64,000 bases of DNA from Phaseolus vulgaris (Eukaryota > Streptophyta > Magnoliopsida > Fabales > Fabaceae): positions 39,974,498-40,038,497 of the forward strand of contig NC_023749.2 of the NCBI RefSeq assembly GCF_000499845.2. The letters are read 5' to 3'. The translations under genes were made by a program, and so were the position numbers. Below, piece by piece: positions 1-10,641 of the stretch. The notes under the pieces are model-generated. The model saw nothing but the letters and a program-made list of their open reading frames with translations, had not been told where the DNA came from and ran no database searches. Numbering within the stretch: position 1 is the stretch's first letter; each line of letters opens with the position of its first letter.

Positions 1-332
1 TGTAAATTTGCATTTCATTTTGATTAGCATTAGGGTTGCATTATGGTCCTCTATAGCCTATAAAAAGAGGAGCCTACACCTTGTATTTTCAAGTTTATTG
101 TGAGTAAAGTTATGCTGCCATTTTGTGCCAAGCTTTGCTTCTCCCTAGAACTCTAGGCTCTAAACATCACATCCTTCACCTTTCCTTGGGTTGGCTGAAC
201 TTCCCTATGTTCATACCTATCATGCACCTTCAAGATCAACATCACTCTTAGGAGGATCTTGCACACACACATCCTTGGCTTCCGCACCATCTCTTACATG
301 ATTCAAGAAGAACTTCATGAATTTTGCCATCA
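1..332 (+). mobile_element. 5' LTR (3' part) of chromovirus-like element Chr0
   Basis: The window opens inside an LTR that closely matches the two complete LTRs of ChrD (7587-8335, 12144-12892). A TATA box (TATAAAAA, 59-66) is followed by the conserved R/U5 region, and the LTR ends in CA at 331-332 next to a primer binding site. The LTR start lies outside the window. The Chr0 body continues to 556, is interrupted by TatA, and resumes at 16272. Confidence 0.9.
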
Positions 333-334
333 TT

Positions 335-346
335 TGGTATCAGAGC
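335..346 (+). other. Primer binding site of Chr0 (initiator tRNA-Met type)
   Basis: TGGTATCAGAGC, two bases after the LTR end, is the classic complement of the 3' end of plant initiator tRNA-Met, used to prime minus-strand DNA synthesis. The other members of this family in the window carry TGGTATCATGAGC, one base longer. Confidence 0.9.
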
Positions 347-556
347 TTGGGTTCTTCAAGATGAGTTGCTTTTAGTCTTTTCATTTTTAGTTCTTCTTTA
401 TTTCATGTTGTTCATCTTATTTCCATAATTGTCTTGCTGTTTTTTACATTTTAATTTGTTTTGGTGTGCTATTTGGAAGATCCAACCGGTGCACTTTTGT
501 TCAATTGATCTTGAACAATTTCTTGTGCAAATTGTGATAGGATTCCATACACCTTG
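347..556 (+). mobile_element. Chr0 untranslated leader, first part
   Basis: AT-rich leader without a supported gene. It aligns with ChrD 8351-8555, Chr1 24928-25140 and Chr2 47584-47720. It stops exactly at the TatA insertion site, and the homologous leader resumes after TatA at 16272. Confidence 0.85.
552..556. repeat. Target-site duplication of TatA (left copy, CCTTG)
   Basis: CCTTG precedes the TatA 5' LTR and is repeated at 16267-16271 after the 3' LTR. Removing TatA and one copy leaves a leader that matches the uninterrupted sequence in Chr1 near 25136 (ATACCTTGTGTTGCTG), so the duplication is real. Confidence 0.95.
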
Positions 557-1398
557 TGATCCGGTCGGTCATCGATCGTCGATGACGTCAGCAGAAGATG
601 ACCACGTGGACCACTCGCGGGGTGACACGTGGACCAGGTGACAGATAGATCGGGGTGAACGTCATCGGTTGTCACTAACCAAATGACCACCGACAGATCA
701 GGTGGCAGCGAAGTCAGGGGACAGACCACCCAGAACGGTGATCGGTGGTCAGTAACCAAGTGGCCACCAACAGACCAGTTCCCAGATGAACGCCTGGGGG
801 CAGAACGCGAGAAGCAACAGGGCAACGATCAGTCATCAGGTGCATGGTCATCGGGGTCCCGTGTTACACGCAGTTAAACTGGGACTGAGGTTCCCAGCGA
901 GAGCGTTACGCATAGACCTCGCATGAGCACATCTCAGGGAATCGTGCACGAGAGTGGCCTGAGGGAACTAGTAAGCCAGTCGGTGATTGGTGATTCCCTC
1001 AACCCGTTACGTGCGCCAAGCGCAGAGACGCGCAGACACTCACGCTCTACTGATTCTGGAGGTACATTGTCGCAGAAAAGCATAACAGGGTTCTGACACA
1101 TGCGAGAAAGCATAACAGATACAGGCAGTGGCATAAAACAGAATCAGGGGAGAGGAGAGAAAAGGAGAGCAAGAGTTTTTCACACACACTACTAGTTTTT
1201 CTGATTGGTGGTTCTGTGATCTAACTTGATCGTCGGAGTGCAAACGGCCGCTAGAGGCGCCGTCTGTGTGTTTTGCAGGTCGCGTTTGAAGATCCTAGAG
1301 AAGGTTCTGAGGGTGATCCTGCAGATAACTCAGTCACGTAGACGGGGCACAGAGAGCTACGAAGCGATTCCTCCGCGTTCGAGTTGTAGGCAGGATCA
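557..1398 (+). repeat. TatA 5' LTR (842 bp, two internal deletions)
   Basis: Starts TGATC and ends GGATCA. It aligns with the 1151-bp 3' LTR, from which it lacks exactly two blocks, 292 bp (3' copy 15576-15867) and 17 bp (15970-15986); 292+17 accounts for the whole length difference. U3 contains the palindrome TGACGTCA (583-590, CRE/as-1-like) and several CACGTG G-box cores, which are typical plant bZIP/bHLH sites; a role here is inference. Confidence 0.93.
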
Positions 1399-1400
1399 TT

Positions 1401-1418
1401 TGGCGCCCACCGTGGGGC
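1401..1418 (+). other. TatA primer binding site
   Basis: TGGCGCCCACCGTGGGGC begins two bases after the LTR end. TatB3 has nearly the same site (minus strand, 59967-59984). TGGCGCC starts are usual for plant gypsy primer sites; I did not identify the exact tRNA. Confidence 0.85.
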
Positions 1419-1496
1419 ACGAGTGAATCGTGGTCCCATATACACCACAGTTTTTGAAGCTTACCAAAGTTTTACCAAGTTCTTTGCTGGGGAAAG

Positions 1497-2750
1497 ATGC
1501 CAAGAAACAAACAACCATCACCTGCGCCATCTGCTGACGAAGGAGCTGTGACAATGGCGCAGGTCCTGGAGATGGTGCGCACGCTGTAGAACAACGCCGC
1601 AGCATCGAGAGTCGAACAAGAGAGGATGCAGACGGAGTTGGCTGCGTCGCAGAGTAGGAATGACGAGTTGAATCGCGTCAATGGAGAGCTAAGGAGGACG
1701 TTGCAGGCACAGAAGGAGCGCGCGCTTGAAGAAGGGGTGTTGAGGCCACCGTCGCCTCCAAGAGCGTTCCCCATGCCATTCTCCCCTGAAGTCATGGGAA
1801 CCATGGTGCTTCCCAACCTGATGGGAGTGAAGGCGTCGTTCACAGGGGTAGAAGATCCGGAGGCGCATTTGACGGCGTTCCACACCCAGATGATGCTGTC
1901 TGGGGGCTCAGACGCTGTGTACTGCAAAATGTTCATGAGCACACTAAGCGGAATCGCCATGGAGTGGTTCGTGAACTTACCAGAAGGACATATCACGTCT
2001 TTCCCTCAGTTTTCAAAGCTTTTCACTGAGTAGTACATCGTCAACAAAGCACCCGCAGTGGTGTCATACGATTTGTTCGATGTACGACAGTACCAAGGCG
2101 AGTCGCTGAAGGACTACCTCAACCGCTTTGGAGCACAAGTGGTTAGACTGCCAAGCAAAGATGAGGATATGCTGGTGCACGCGTTTAAGAAGGGAGTGCT
2201 GCCTGGCCCCTTCAGTGAGTCCCTCATCAGGAGCCATCCCAGCACCTTTGCAGAGATCTGACGACGCGCGGTGGCACACATAGTGGCAGAAACAGAGGTT
2301 TCTGAGAAAAGAGGGAGTGCTGCACCACCAAGACCGCGTGGAGGGCAAGGGAAACCGCAGCAAGCAAGGGTGCATGAGGCCAAGGAGGGGAAAAAGGTGC
2401 GGGAAAAACCTCGTCCCTACGCACCAGGCAAGGACCAGGGCAGAGGGCGTGCAAGGGAGAACAATGCACCCCCAAGATACAATTTCATGGTGGGATTGGC
2501 GGATCTCATCGCCCTTCCTGCTGTAGCAGCGAGACTATGCGTACCGGAGAAGACAGATAAGGTACTTGGTAGGAAGAAGAATGAGTGGTGTGAGTTTCAC
2601 CAGGCCTTTGGCCACACACTCCACTCCTGTTTGGCGTTGGGACACCAACTGGCAGAGTTGGTGAAGTCTGGATTCCTGGCAGATTACCTGCGTGAGCCGC
2701 AGGGTGATCGCGCGTCGGGATCCCAGGCTGGAGAACAGCAGCATGAAGTC
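1497..2750 (+). pseudogene. gag: TatA gag (nucleocapsid precursor), interrupted by stops
   Basis: Gag forms the virus-like particle that packages element RNA. The start at 1497 (MPRNKQ) is chosen because homology to the TatB3 gag begins there, about 100 bases after the LTR. A short coiled coil is followed by a retrotransposon-gag domain (motifs GVEDPEAHLTAFHTQMMLSGG and DLFDVRQYQGESLKDYLNRF) and a zinc-knuckle-like CX2HX4HX4C near 2589-2630. Three in-frame stops break it: TAG 1587-1589, TAG 2031-2033 and TGA 2259-2261. The first two replace CAG codons still present in TatB3. The frame runs on into protease without a stop between. Confidence 0.9.
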
Positions 2751-5700
2751 CCTGTGCACGGTGAAGTGCAAACAATCACGGGAGGCTTCTCTGGTGGGGG
2801 ATGCACCGCGTCACAGAGAAGGAGGTACGCTCGATCAGTTATGGCGGTAGACTCGGGAGACGAGAGCCATTACCCTGAAGTAGATATTGTCTTCAGGAAA
2901 GCTGACCTACGGGACGTTGTCCCGCACGATAACGACCCTGTGGTCATTTCCCTCATTACGGCAGGAAGACGAGTGCACAGAGTGCTCGTAGATCAAGGAA
3001 GCTCGGCAGACGTCATGTTCTGGCCGACGTTTAACAAGTTGCAGTTGTCCCCTGATCAACTAAGGCCGTATACCGGGTGTCTCTACGGCTTTGCAGGGGA
3101 TCAGGTAGAGGTGCGGGAGTACATTGAGCTGAGGACAACATTCACTGATGGAACGACAGCCCGCACCGAAAGGATAAAGTACTTGGTGGTGAATGCCCCT
3201 TCTGCGTACAACATTTTGTTGGGGAGGCCAACCCTCAATAGGTTGGGCGCAATACCATCAACGAGGCACATGAAGCTGAAGCTGCCGTCCATGGAGGGGA
3301 CCGTAATAACCATCAAGTTGGATCAGGCTGAGGCTAGACGTTGTTATGACAACAGCCTAAAGCAGAAGAGAAGTGTATGTCACGTCACCACGACACCACC
3401 ACCAGGTGTGCGCGAAGAGCGATCGGTGGTTAGGGAAACACAGGGTGCTCAGAGGATGGAGAACGCTACGGTGGGGGGCTCCCAGGTAGCTCAGGTTGAA
3501 GTAGAAGAGGAAGGCGTGATCGCTCCTCGCGAGTCAGGGATCGCGAGGGCGGTCATCGCCAATGAGAGATGGCCCCACCCAGCTGAAGGATGGGTCGAAG
3601 TCGACATAAGGGGGGAAAAGTTCAAGTTGGGGGGATCCCTCGTTGAAGAAGAGCGAAAGCTGATTGTCGGTGTTATCGAGAAGCACATGGGTGCCTTTGC
3701 ATGGTCGGCGTCCGACATGCCAGGAATAGACCCCGATTTCCTTTGCCATCGTCTGTCAATGGACCCTAAGGTTCGACCTGTGCGACAGAGGCGAAGGAAA
3801 TTCAACGAGGAAAAGAGGAAGGTGATCCACGACGAAGCGCAAAAGCTCCTTGCTGCAGGGCACATCAGGGAGATCCAGTACCCAGAGTGGCTAGCAAACG
3901 TGGTGCTGGTGCAGAAGTCAAATGGCAAGTGGAGGATGTGTGTGGATTTCACTGACCTCAACAAGGCATGCCCCAAAGACTCTTACCCTTTACCCAGTAT
4001 AGATGCCCTAGTGGATAGCGCGTCAGGGGGAAAGCTACTCAGCTTCCTGGATGCGTTCTCAGGATACAACCAGATCAAAATGCACCCGATGGATGAATGC
4101 AAGACCGCGTTCATGACTGAACGGTCTTGCTATTGCTACAAGTTCATGCCATTCGGACTAAAGAATGCGGGGGCTACCTACCAGCAACTCATGGATAGGG
4201 TGCTCTCGCCCATGCTGGGAAGGAATGTGCATGCATACGTAGATGACATGGTGGTCACGTCCCAAGAAAAGAAGCACCATGCAGCCGATCTGGAGGAACT
4301 ATTCACCACCATCGCCAAGTACGGGCTGAAGCTCAACCCTGAGAAGTGCATTTTTGGCGTGGAGGCTGGGAAGTTCTTGGGTTTCCTCTTAACAGAGCGG
4401 GGAATCGAAGCTAACCCAGAGAAGTGCGCGGCAATCGTGGCAATGAGGAGCCCGACGACAATGAAGGAGGTGTAGCAGCTCACCGGTCGCTTGGCAGCCT
4501 TATCCCAGTTTATGTCTGCTGGAGGGGAGAAAGGTCATCCGTACTTCCAGTGTCTTAAGCGCAACAGCAGATTCCTTTGGACACAGGAGTGCGAGGAGGC
4601 CTTCATCAAACTGAAGGAGTATCTGGCAAGCCCACCAGTCTTGCGTAAACCTCAGGTAGGCATCCCTCTTCGTCTATACTTCGCTGTGACGGAGAGAGTA
4701 GTCAGCTCAGTCCCGGTGCAAGAGCAAGATCAGGCCTAGAGGCCTGTGTACTTCGTGAGTAAGGTGTTGCAAGGCCCTGAAACAAGGTACCAGACCCTCG
4801 AGAAGGCTGCCCTGCGGTGGTATTTTCAGCAAGGAGACTCAGGCATTACTTCAACAGCTTCACAGTGGTGGTAATGACAGATCTGCCCATCCAAAACGTG
4901 CTGAAGAAACCTGACGTAGCAGGAAGGATGGTCAAGTGGGCGGTGGAATTGTCAGAATTTGACATTCAGTACGAGCCCCGAGGACCGATCAAGGGGCAGG
5001 TGTTCGCGGACTTTGTAGTTGAGCTGTCGTCGATCGCGACACCTGCAGAAGGTTTAGATTTTCGATGGGTGTTATCGGTGGATGGCTCCTCTAATCAGCA
5101 GGGGAGCGGCGCTGGAGTCATTTTGGAAGGCCCAAACGGGGTACTGATCGAGCAATCCCTCCGCTTTGCCTTCAAGGCTAGCAACAATCAGGCGGAGTAT
5201 GAAGCCCTGATCGCAGGAATGTTGCTAGCAAGAGAAATGGGAGCAAGAAACCTGCTGGCCAAAAGCGACTCTTTGCTAGTCACAGGGCAGGTTACAGGGG
5301 AGTTCCAGGCAAAAGATCCCCAGATAGCAGCCTACCTGGAATATGTACAGCTCCTGAAGACGTCCTTCACAGAGTTTGAATTGGTGCACGTGCCAAGAGA
5401 GCAAAATGCCAGAGCAGACCTGCTTGCCAAGCTGGCCAGCTCAGACAAGGGGGGGAAGCAGAGGACCATCATTCAGGAGACCTTGAAGGTACCGCGTGCG
5501 TTCGTGTCAGACAACCAGGTACTTCATGTGTACAAATCAATGGAGCGTCTGACGATCGGTCATCGGTCGTTGACTCAAGAAACGTTGAAAGCGCCGAGGG
5601 TGAGAGCGCGACCGTCGAAAATCGATGAGTCGATGGAGGTCTGCGCGGTGAAGGAACTCGACACGTGGATAACACCGTACTTAGAAGATGGTGTACTCCC

Positions 5701-6434
5701 ACTTGACGTGGCAGAGGCAAAAAGGATAAAGAGGAGCTCAAGTAAGTTTACTCTAATTGATGGTAACCTCTTTAGATTTGGATTCTCTCACCCTGTGCAG
5801 ATCTGCGTGCACGGCGAGCAATGCACCAGACTCATGTCTGAGCTGCACAAGGGGGTGTGCAGAAGCCATGTAGGTGGTCGCGCTTTGGCAAGTAGGATAC
5901 TCCGCGGGGTACTACTGGCCAAAGCTGAAGGAAGACTGCGTGAGGTTTGCTCAGCGTTGATAACAGTGTCAACTTCACGCGGACTGGCACAAGGCACCTC
6001 CTGAGGAGTTGAGGTCCATCCATAGCCCGTGGCCATTCCACACATGGGGGATCGACATCCTAGGACCTTTCCCCCTGGCGATAAGGCAGATGAAGTTTCT
6101 CATCGTGGCCATCGAGTACTTCACCAAGTGGGTGGAGGCAGAACCAGTCGCACACATCACCGCACAGAAAGTCGAGCACTTTGTCTGGAAGAACATCGTC
6201 TGTCGCTTCGGAATACCCAAGAAGTTGGTCTCCGACAATGGCACCCAGTTCACGAGTCACCAGCTGAGGAAGATGTGTGAGGAGTTAAAGATACAACAAG
6301 TTTTCGCTTCAGTGGAACACCCACAAACCAATGGGCAGGTGGAGTCGGCCAACCGAGTACTGCTCAGGGGGCTGAAGCGAAGACTAGACAAGGCTAAAGG
6401 AGGCTGGGCAGAGGAGGTCCCCAGAATCGTATGG
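2751..6434 (+). pseudogene. pol: TatA pol (protease, RT, RNase H, second RNase H, integrase), broken
   Basis: Order: aspartic protease (DQGSSAD near 2993), reverse transcriptase about 3700-4470 (YVDD at 4236-4247), gypsy-type RNase H about 4490-5020, plant/archaeal-type RNase H about 5060-5440 (VDGSSNQQGSGAG, NNQAEYEAL, AKSDSLLV, NARADLLAKL) and integrase. The gypsy RNase H lacks the usual first Asp (LYFAVTERV), while the second RNase H keeps its acidic residues, as known for Tat elements. The integrase core keeps D (about 6053), D (about 6234) and E (about 6342), but homology stops abruptly after RIVW near 6434, so the C-terminal domain is deleted. Stops: TAG 4473-4475 and TAG 4737-4739. Frameshifts lie near 4810 and between 5885 and 6005. 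Confidence 0.92.
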
Positions 6435-6959
6435 CCCAGTAAGGCTCTTAGTTTGAAACCCTTCTCACCCCAGGAGTGAGGCAGGGAATGAACGACCCAA
6501 TCTGCCAAAGGGTGATGACCTTGGTGAAGGTAAGAGGGGTTAGCGAGAAACACTTTTCTTTCCCCAAAACGAGGCATCACCTCGAGCGATCGATGTCAAA
6601 GTCCTCTATGCACTTAGCGCTAGAGCGACAGAGAAGCTAAGTGAAGACCAAAGAACGATGACTGATGAGTCGTCAGTGATTGGCTAGTGGCACAAAGCAG
6701 CGCACAAGAACTGTTAAACACAAACCTAAGGGAGTAGCTAGTCGTGATCAAAGTAGAGGCCAAGATCGAAGAGTACAAGATCGCGCTAAACCTAAGCTAG
6801 CTAACAGTTAGTCGTGTGCATAAAGAAAGGTGAAGCTCAAGAAAATACAAGAGAAGAAGCTTATAGCTGAAACGAGTATGTATTCACACCAAGTCTTATA
6901 CAAATTCCAAGTACTAAAAAAGTTGTGCAGAAGTATAAATTTCCAAAAAAGATAGGAGC
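6435..6959. other. TatA non-coding segment between pol and antisense gene
   Basis: No gene seen. It lies where the convergent pol and antisense transcripts would meet. One perfect 8-bp inverted repeat (CACTTAGC 6611-6618 and GCTAAGTG 6636-6643, 17-base loop) is visible. The longer hairpin-repeat arrays found here in TatB1 and TatB3 are absent. Confidence 0.6.
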
Positions 6960-7581
6960 TCAAGGAGGAGGGGTGAGCTTTCCATCTACCACTTCGTGAT
7001 AAATGCTGAATTGCGAGAGGTCCAAGTCTGGGAGAACGCATCGGATCTGCTTGAGTGCCAGCTCGAATCCGTCAGTAAGGGCGTCAGCACCCACGTTCAT
7101 AAGATCGGCTTTCTCAGCCTCCAGTTTTTGCTTTGAGGCCTCCGTAGCATTTTTCTCGGTGGTAAGGGCAGCAAGGGAAGAGGCAGCTTCTTCCAATTGG
7201 CCCTTGGCTTCAGACAGTTTGCCCACCACCTCCTCAAGCTTCTTCTCCCCAGCAGCGGCCGCTTCCTTGGTGGACTCGAGCTCCCCCACTAATTGAGAGT
7301 TCAGTTGGCGTAGGGAGGAGGTCTCGGCCCGCAGCTGCACCACCTCGCAGTCCAGAGAGTTGACGGTTTGCCCCATCAAGATCTCAGTCTTGATGGTCTC
7401 TTGGACCTGCGCTAGGTACTCCCTCCTAGCTCTTTCCACCATGCCCCGCATCAGATATACGGACCCTTGGGTAGCTTCGAAGTCACTTCACAGTGACTCC
7501 TTGTCATGCTCAAGCTCCTTTACCCTCTTCTCCAGGGCTATTTGCTTGCGGTGCTGGGTGGAAAACTCCAAAGAAAGCACC

Positions 7582-7586
7582 ATCTG
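7582..7586. repeat. Target-site duplication of ChrD (left copy, ATCTG)
   Basis: ATCTG immediately precedes the ChrD 5' LTR and is repeated at 12893-12897 after its 3' LTR. Confidence 0.95.
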
Positions 7587-8335
7587 TGATGGAGGAGGGC
7601 CCAAGCTCACCACACGATGAAAGTCAAGCCTCCAAGACTAGACGGTCTAGCCAATGATGAGGAGCGTCTAGACTCAAAAAGGAGCGTCTAGCCCATGAAG
7701 AGGAGCGTCTAGGCCATGATGAGGAGCAGCTACATAAGGAGCGTCTAGGCCATGATGAGGATTCCTTCTAGACCGTCTAGCTTCACATACACATGGGTCA
7801 AAGCTACGGTTTTGGGAAGAGAAGACCTTTGTAATTGTTACATAAAGGCCCATTAGGGGTGCTTAGTAATTATAGTAGTGTAGAAAGCATATTTGTGTGA
7901 ACATTCTAGAAAGACCATGGAGGGGGGGTGAGCATAAAAACTAGACACACCCCTCCCCATGTGCTCATTTGTGCACCCATGTGCCATGTGCACCCATGTG
8001 CTTCACATTTACATTTCATTTGGCTAGCATTAGGGTTGCATTATGGTCCTCCTTAGCCTATAAAAGGAGGAGCCTACACCTTGTATTTTCAAGTTTAATT
8101 GAGTATTGTTATGCTGCCCATTTTGTGCACTAGCTTTACTTCTCCTAGAAATCTAGGCTATAAACTTCAATCCTTTCACCTTTCTCCCTTGAGCTGGCCG
8201 AACCACTCAAACATCACACTCCTCATGCACCTTCAAAGCCAACACAACTCCTAGGAGGGCTTTGTTTCACTCACCCATTGCTTCCGCACCCTATTTTCTA
8301 CTTTGATTCAAGAAGAACACATGAAAATGCCATCA
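7587..8335 (+). repeat. ChrD 5' LTR (749 bp)
   Basis: Starts TGATGGAGGAGGGCC and ends ATGCCATCA. U3 holds a 21-bp minisatellite built on GAGCGTCTAG (about 7660-7765). TATA box TATAAAA at 8059-8065. It matches the 3' LTR in length. Confidence 0.96.
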
Positions 8336-8337
8336 TT

Positions 8338-8350
8338 TGGTATCATGAGC
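8338..8350 (+). other. ChrD primer binding site, variant
   Basis: TGGTATCATGAGC, two bases after the LTR. It equals the initiator tRNA-Met complement with one extra T, so pairing with that tRNA would leave a bulge. Chr1 and Chr2 share the variant. Confidence 0.8.
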
Positions 8351-10270
8351 TTTTGGTTCTTCAAGATGAGTAGCTTGGTCTTTTAAATTTTCAGTTCTTC
8401 TTTATTTCATATTGTCATTTAAATTCCATACTTGTCTTGCTGTTTTTTACTTTTTAAGTTGTTCTTGGTGTGCTTATGGAAGATCCAACCAAAGCACAAT
8501 TGTTCAATTGATCTTGAACAAATTCTGTGCAGCTTGTGATAGGATTCCTTACACCATTGTGTGGCTGTTTTTCTTTTAGGAAATTGAGTCCTTATTGCTT
8601 TCTTATAATTGCTTCATTTTATGCTTTGAGTCTTTATTTTCTGAATCTATAAATGTTGTGTCAAGTCATGTGAATCCATAATTGTCATCAATTCTTAGTA
8701 GTCCTATTTTTTTGGCTTGATTGTTTCTTGTTTTTGGGTCTCTTTATATTGCTTTAATCTGCTGTTATTTTGATCCTTTGGTGCTTTTTATTTTTAGTTT
8801 GAGTTCATAATTGTGTCTTAGTTCTTACACAATTTCCATTCTTACATTTCCATTGTGTTAATTTTGGTTATCTTGCTGTTTTCTTCCAGTTTTCCAGATT
8901 TCCCCTGTATCATCTCTCTGTTCTGGGCTGTTTTGTTTTAAAAAAATATTTCCACCCATAGGAAAATTCTGATTTTCTGGAAAATGCAAGTTTAAAGTGT
9001 TATAGAAAAGACAAAAAAGAATGAGGTCAAAAGAAGCAACAGAAAAAAAATGATAAATCTTACAAAATCAGAGTGCAAATCTTGAGCGCTCCAGCTGGCC
9101 GGCCTAACCGAACACCAATTTTGCAAAATTTATTAAAAAAAAATGGTGCATCCGTTTTGAGTGAATCCAAAGACAGATTTTAGATAAGATCCTGAATATC
9201 TTGCATAACAAATTTCAGAGCCAAATTCCAAAAATACAGATCAGCATAAATCGGGGAACAAACACGTTTTCTGGCCCACAACATTTTCCAGTGGTGCTGT
9301 TTTTTTTATTTCGTCATCTAATCTAGTGCTTTTCTTTAGGTATTCCTTTTGTGTGCCAACTTTTATTGAGTACCTTTAATTGTTTGCTTTATTTTCTTGA
9401 ATCTCTTTCTAAGTTGTCATATTATAAATCCTTTTGGTGGTACTGTTTTCTTTCAATTAAAATTTGTTTCTTGCTTTTGTTCCTTGACCTCTCTTTTTGG
9501 GTGCTGGAATTTAATTTCTCCCTTGGTGCTTATGTGCATGGAATTTGACTTGGTTTAAGGTTTAGCCCTTGTGAATAGGTGCTGGAAATTGGAGAATTAA
9601 AGCCAACATTCTAAGGAGGAGACAAAGCCAAAACCGAAACAAGCTTCCTTGAAACAAACACTACAAACACTTAGGAGATCAACAATCAAGACAACAAAGA
9701 AGTGCACTAACCAAAAGGAGGAACAACAAAGGGAGTTTTCTTATTTCCTTTGCAACTTGGTTTATTGTTAATTACCTCTTTTAATTACGTTTTAGACGGT
9801 GAGTGTGTCTTCAAGGGCTCAAAGTGTCCAAGAAGCCTCACCTAGGGCCGAATAGTATAGCATTCTTAATTAGTAATTGTTACTTGTTTGTAATTGCTTT
9901 TCTTTTGCTTTCATAGCTACATTTTGCATGTTTAATTTTGTTAATTGTTGGTGATTGTCTTTCTTTTTGCTTAGTAGTAACGCTTTGCATGCTTATTTTG
10001 TGTTAAACCGACTAGCTTTGTTAAATTAGTTAGCATACATTGTTTTCTTGCATTGAAAAAAAAAAATTTGATTTCTCAACTTATTTGTGTTCTAAGTGTT
10101 TCACTAAGAGAAAGTCTTGTGTGAAGATATTGGAGGATAGTTTTTGGCAAGGAAAAGGCTTGGTATTTAAGTAGTCCTTTGTGACTCACCTCCCTTACCT
10201 GGAAAACTACCTTCTTTAACTTTCCTAAACTTTCTCAAAGTAAAACACCTATATACACAAAGCTTTAGCC
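8351..10270 (+). other. ChrD long untranslated leader
   Basis: About 1.9 kb of AT-rich sequence with no supported gene, conserved in order with the leaders of Chr0, Chr1 and Chr2. It probably carries packaging and regulatory signals (inference). No tRNA-like or repeat structure stands out. Confidence 0.7.
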
Positions 10271-10510
10271 ATGTCTTCTTCTTCTCATTCTACAAAGTCT
10301 ATTGGAAGTGAATTAAAATCTTTAAAAACTCTTTTGAAAGAAGTTTCACAAACTGTGCAATCAATTGCATATAGACAATTGGAGAGTGAGACTAAACTTA
10401 ATGTTTTGACTAAAGCAAAGGATGAGAAGTCTCACATTCTAAAAAATTACCTTCTCATGCATATATCTCTAAAGATCATGATTCTTTTGGGGAGGGAAGC
10501 ATTAGAGTAA
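10271..10510 (+). pseudogene. gag: ChrD gag N-terminus, frameshifted
   Basis: Begins MSSSSHSTKSIG after the long leader; a Leu/Lys-rich segment with coiled-coil character follows. The Chr0 copy (minus strand, 19296 downwards) has one more A in the AAAAAA run near 10440-10450 and reads on into YQAPPRRHR, so a single-base homopolymer loss broke the ChrD frame. The downstream frame beginning near 10460 continues the same protein into the next entry. Confidence 0.75.
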
Positions 10511-10641
10511 ATGATTATTATCAAGCACCCCCTAGAAGACATAGAGGAGATAGAAAAGAACAAGAAAACCCAAGAGAGGTTAGGGTAGACCAACCCCATT
10601 TCCATGGAAAAGAAAATATAGAAGCTTGCCTAGATTGGGAA

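Noticed and set aside
469..825. 118-codon minus frame repeated at 15091-15384
   Set aside because: It lies within the TatA LTR in both copies and has no recognisable domain; an LTR shadow.
1472..1996. 174-codon minus frame opposite TatA gag
   Set aside because: Shadow of gag; the plus strand has the gag domain and homology to TatB3.
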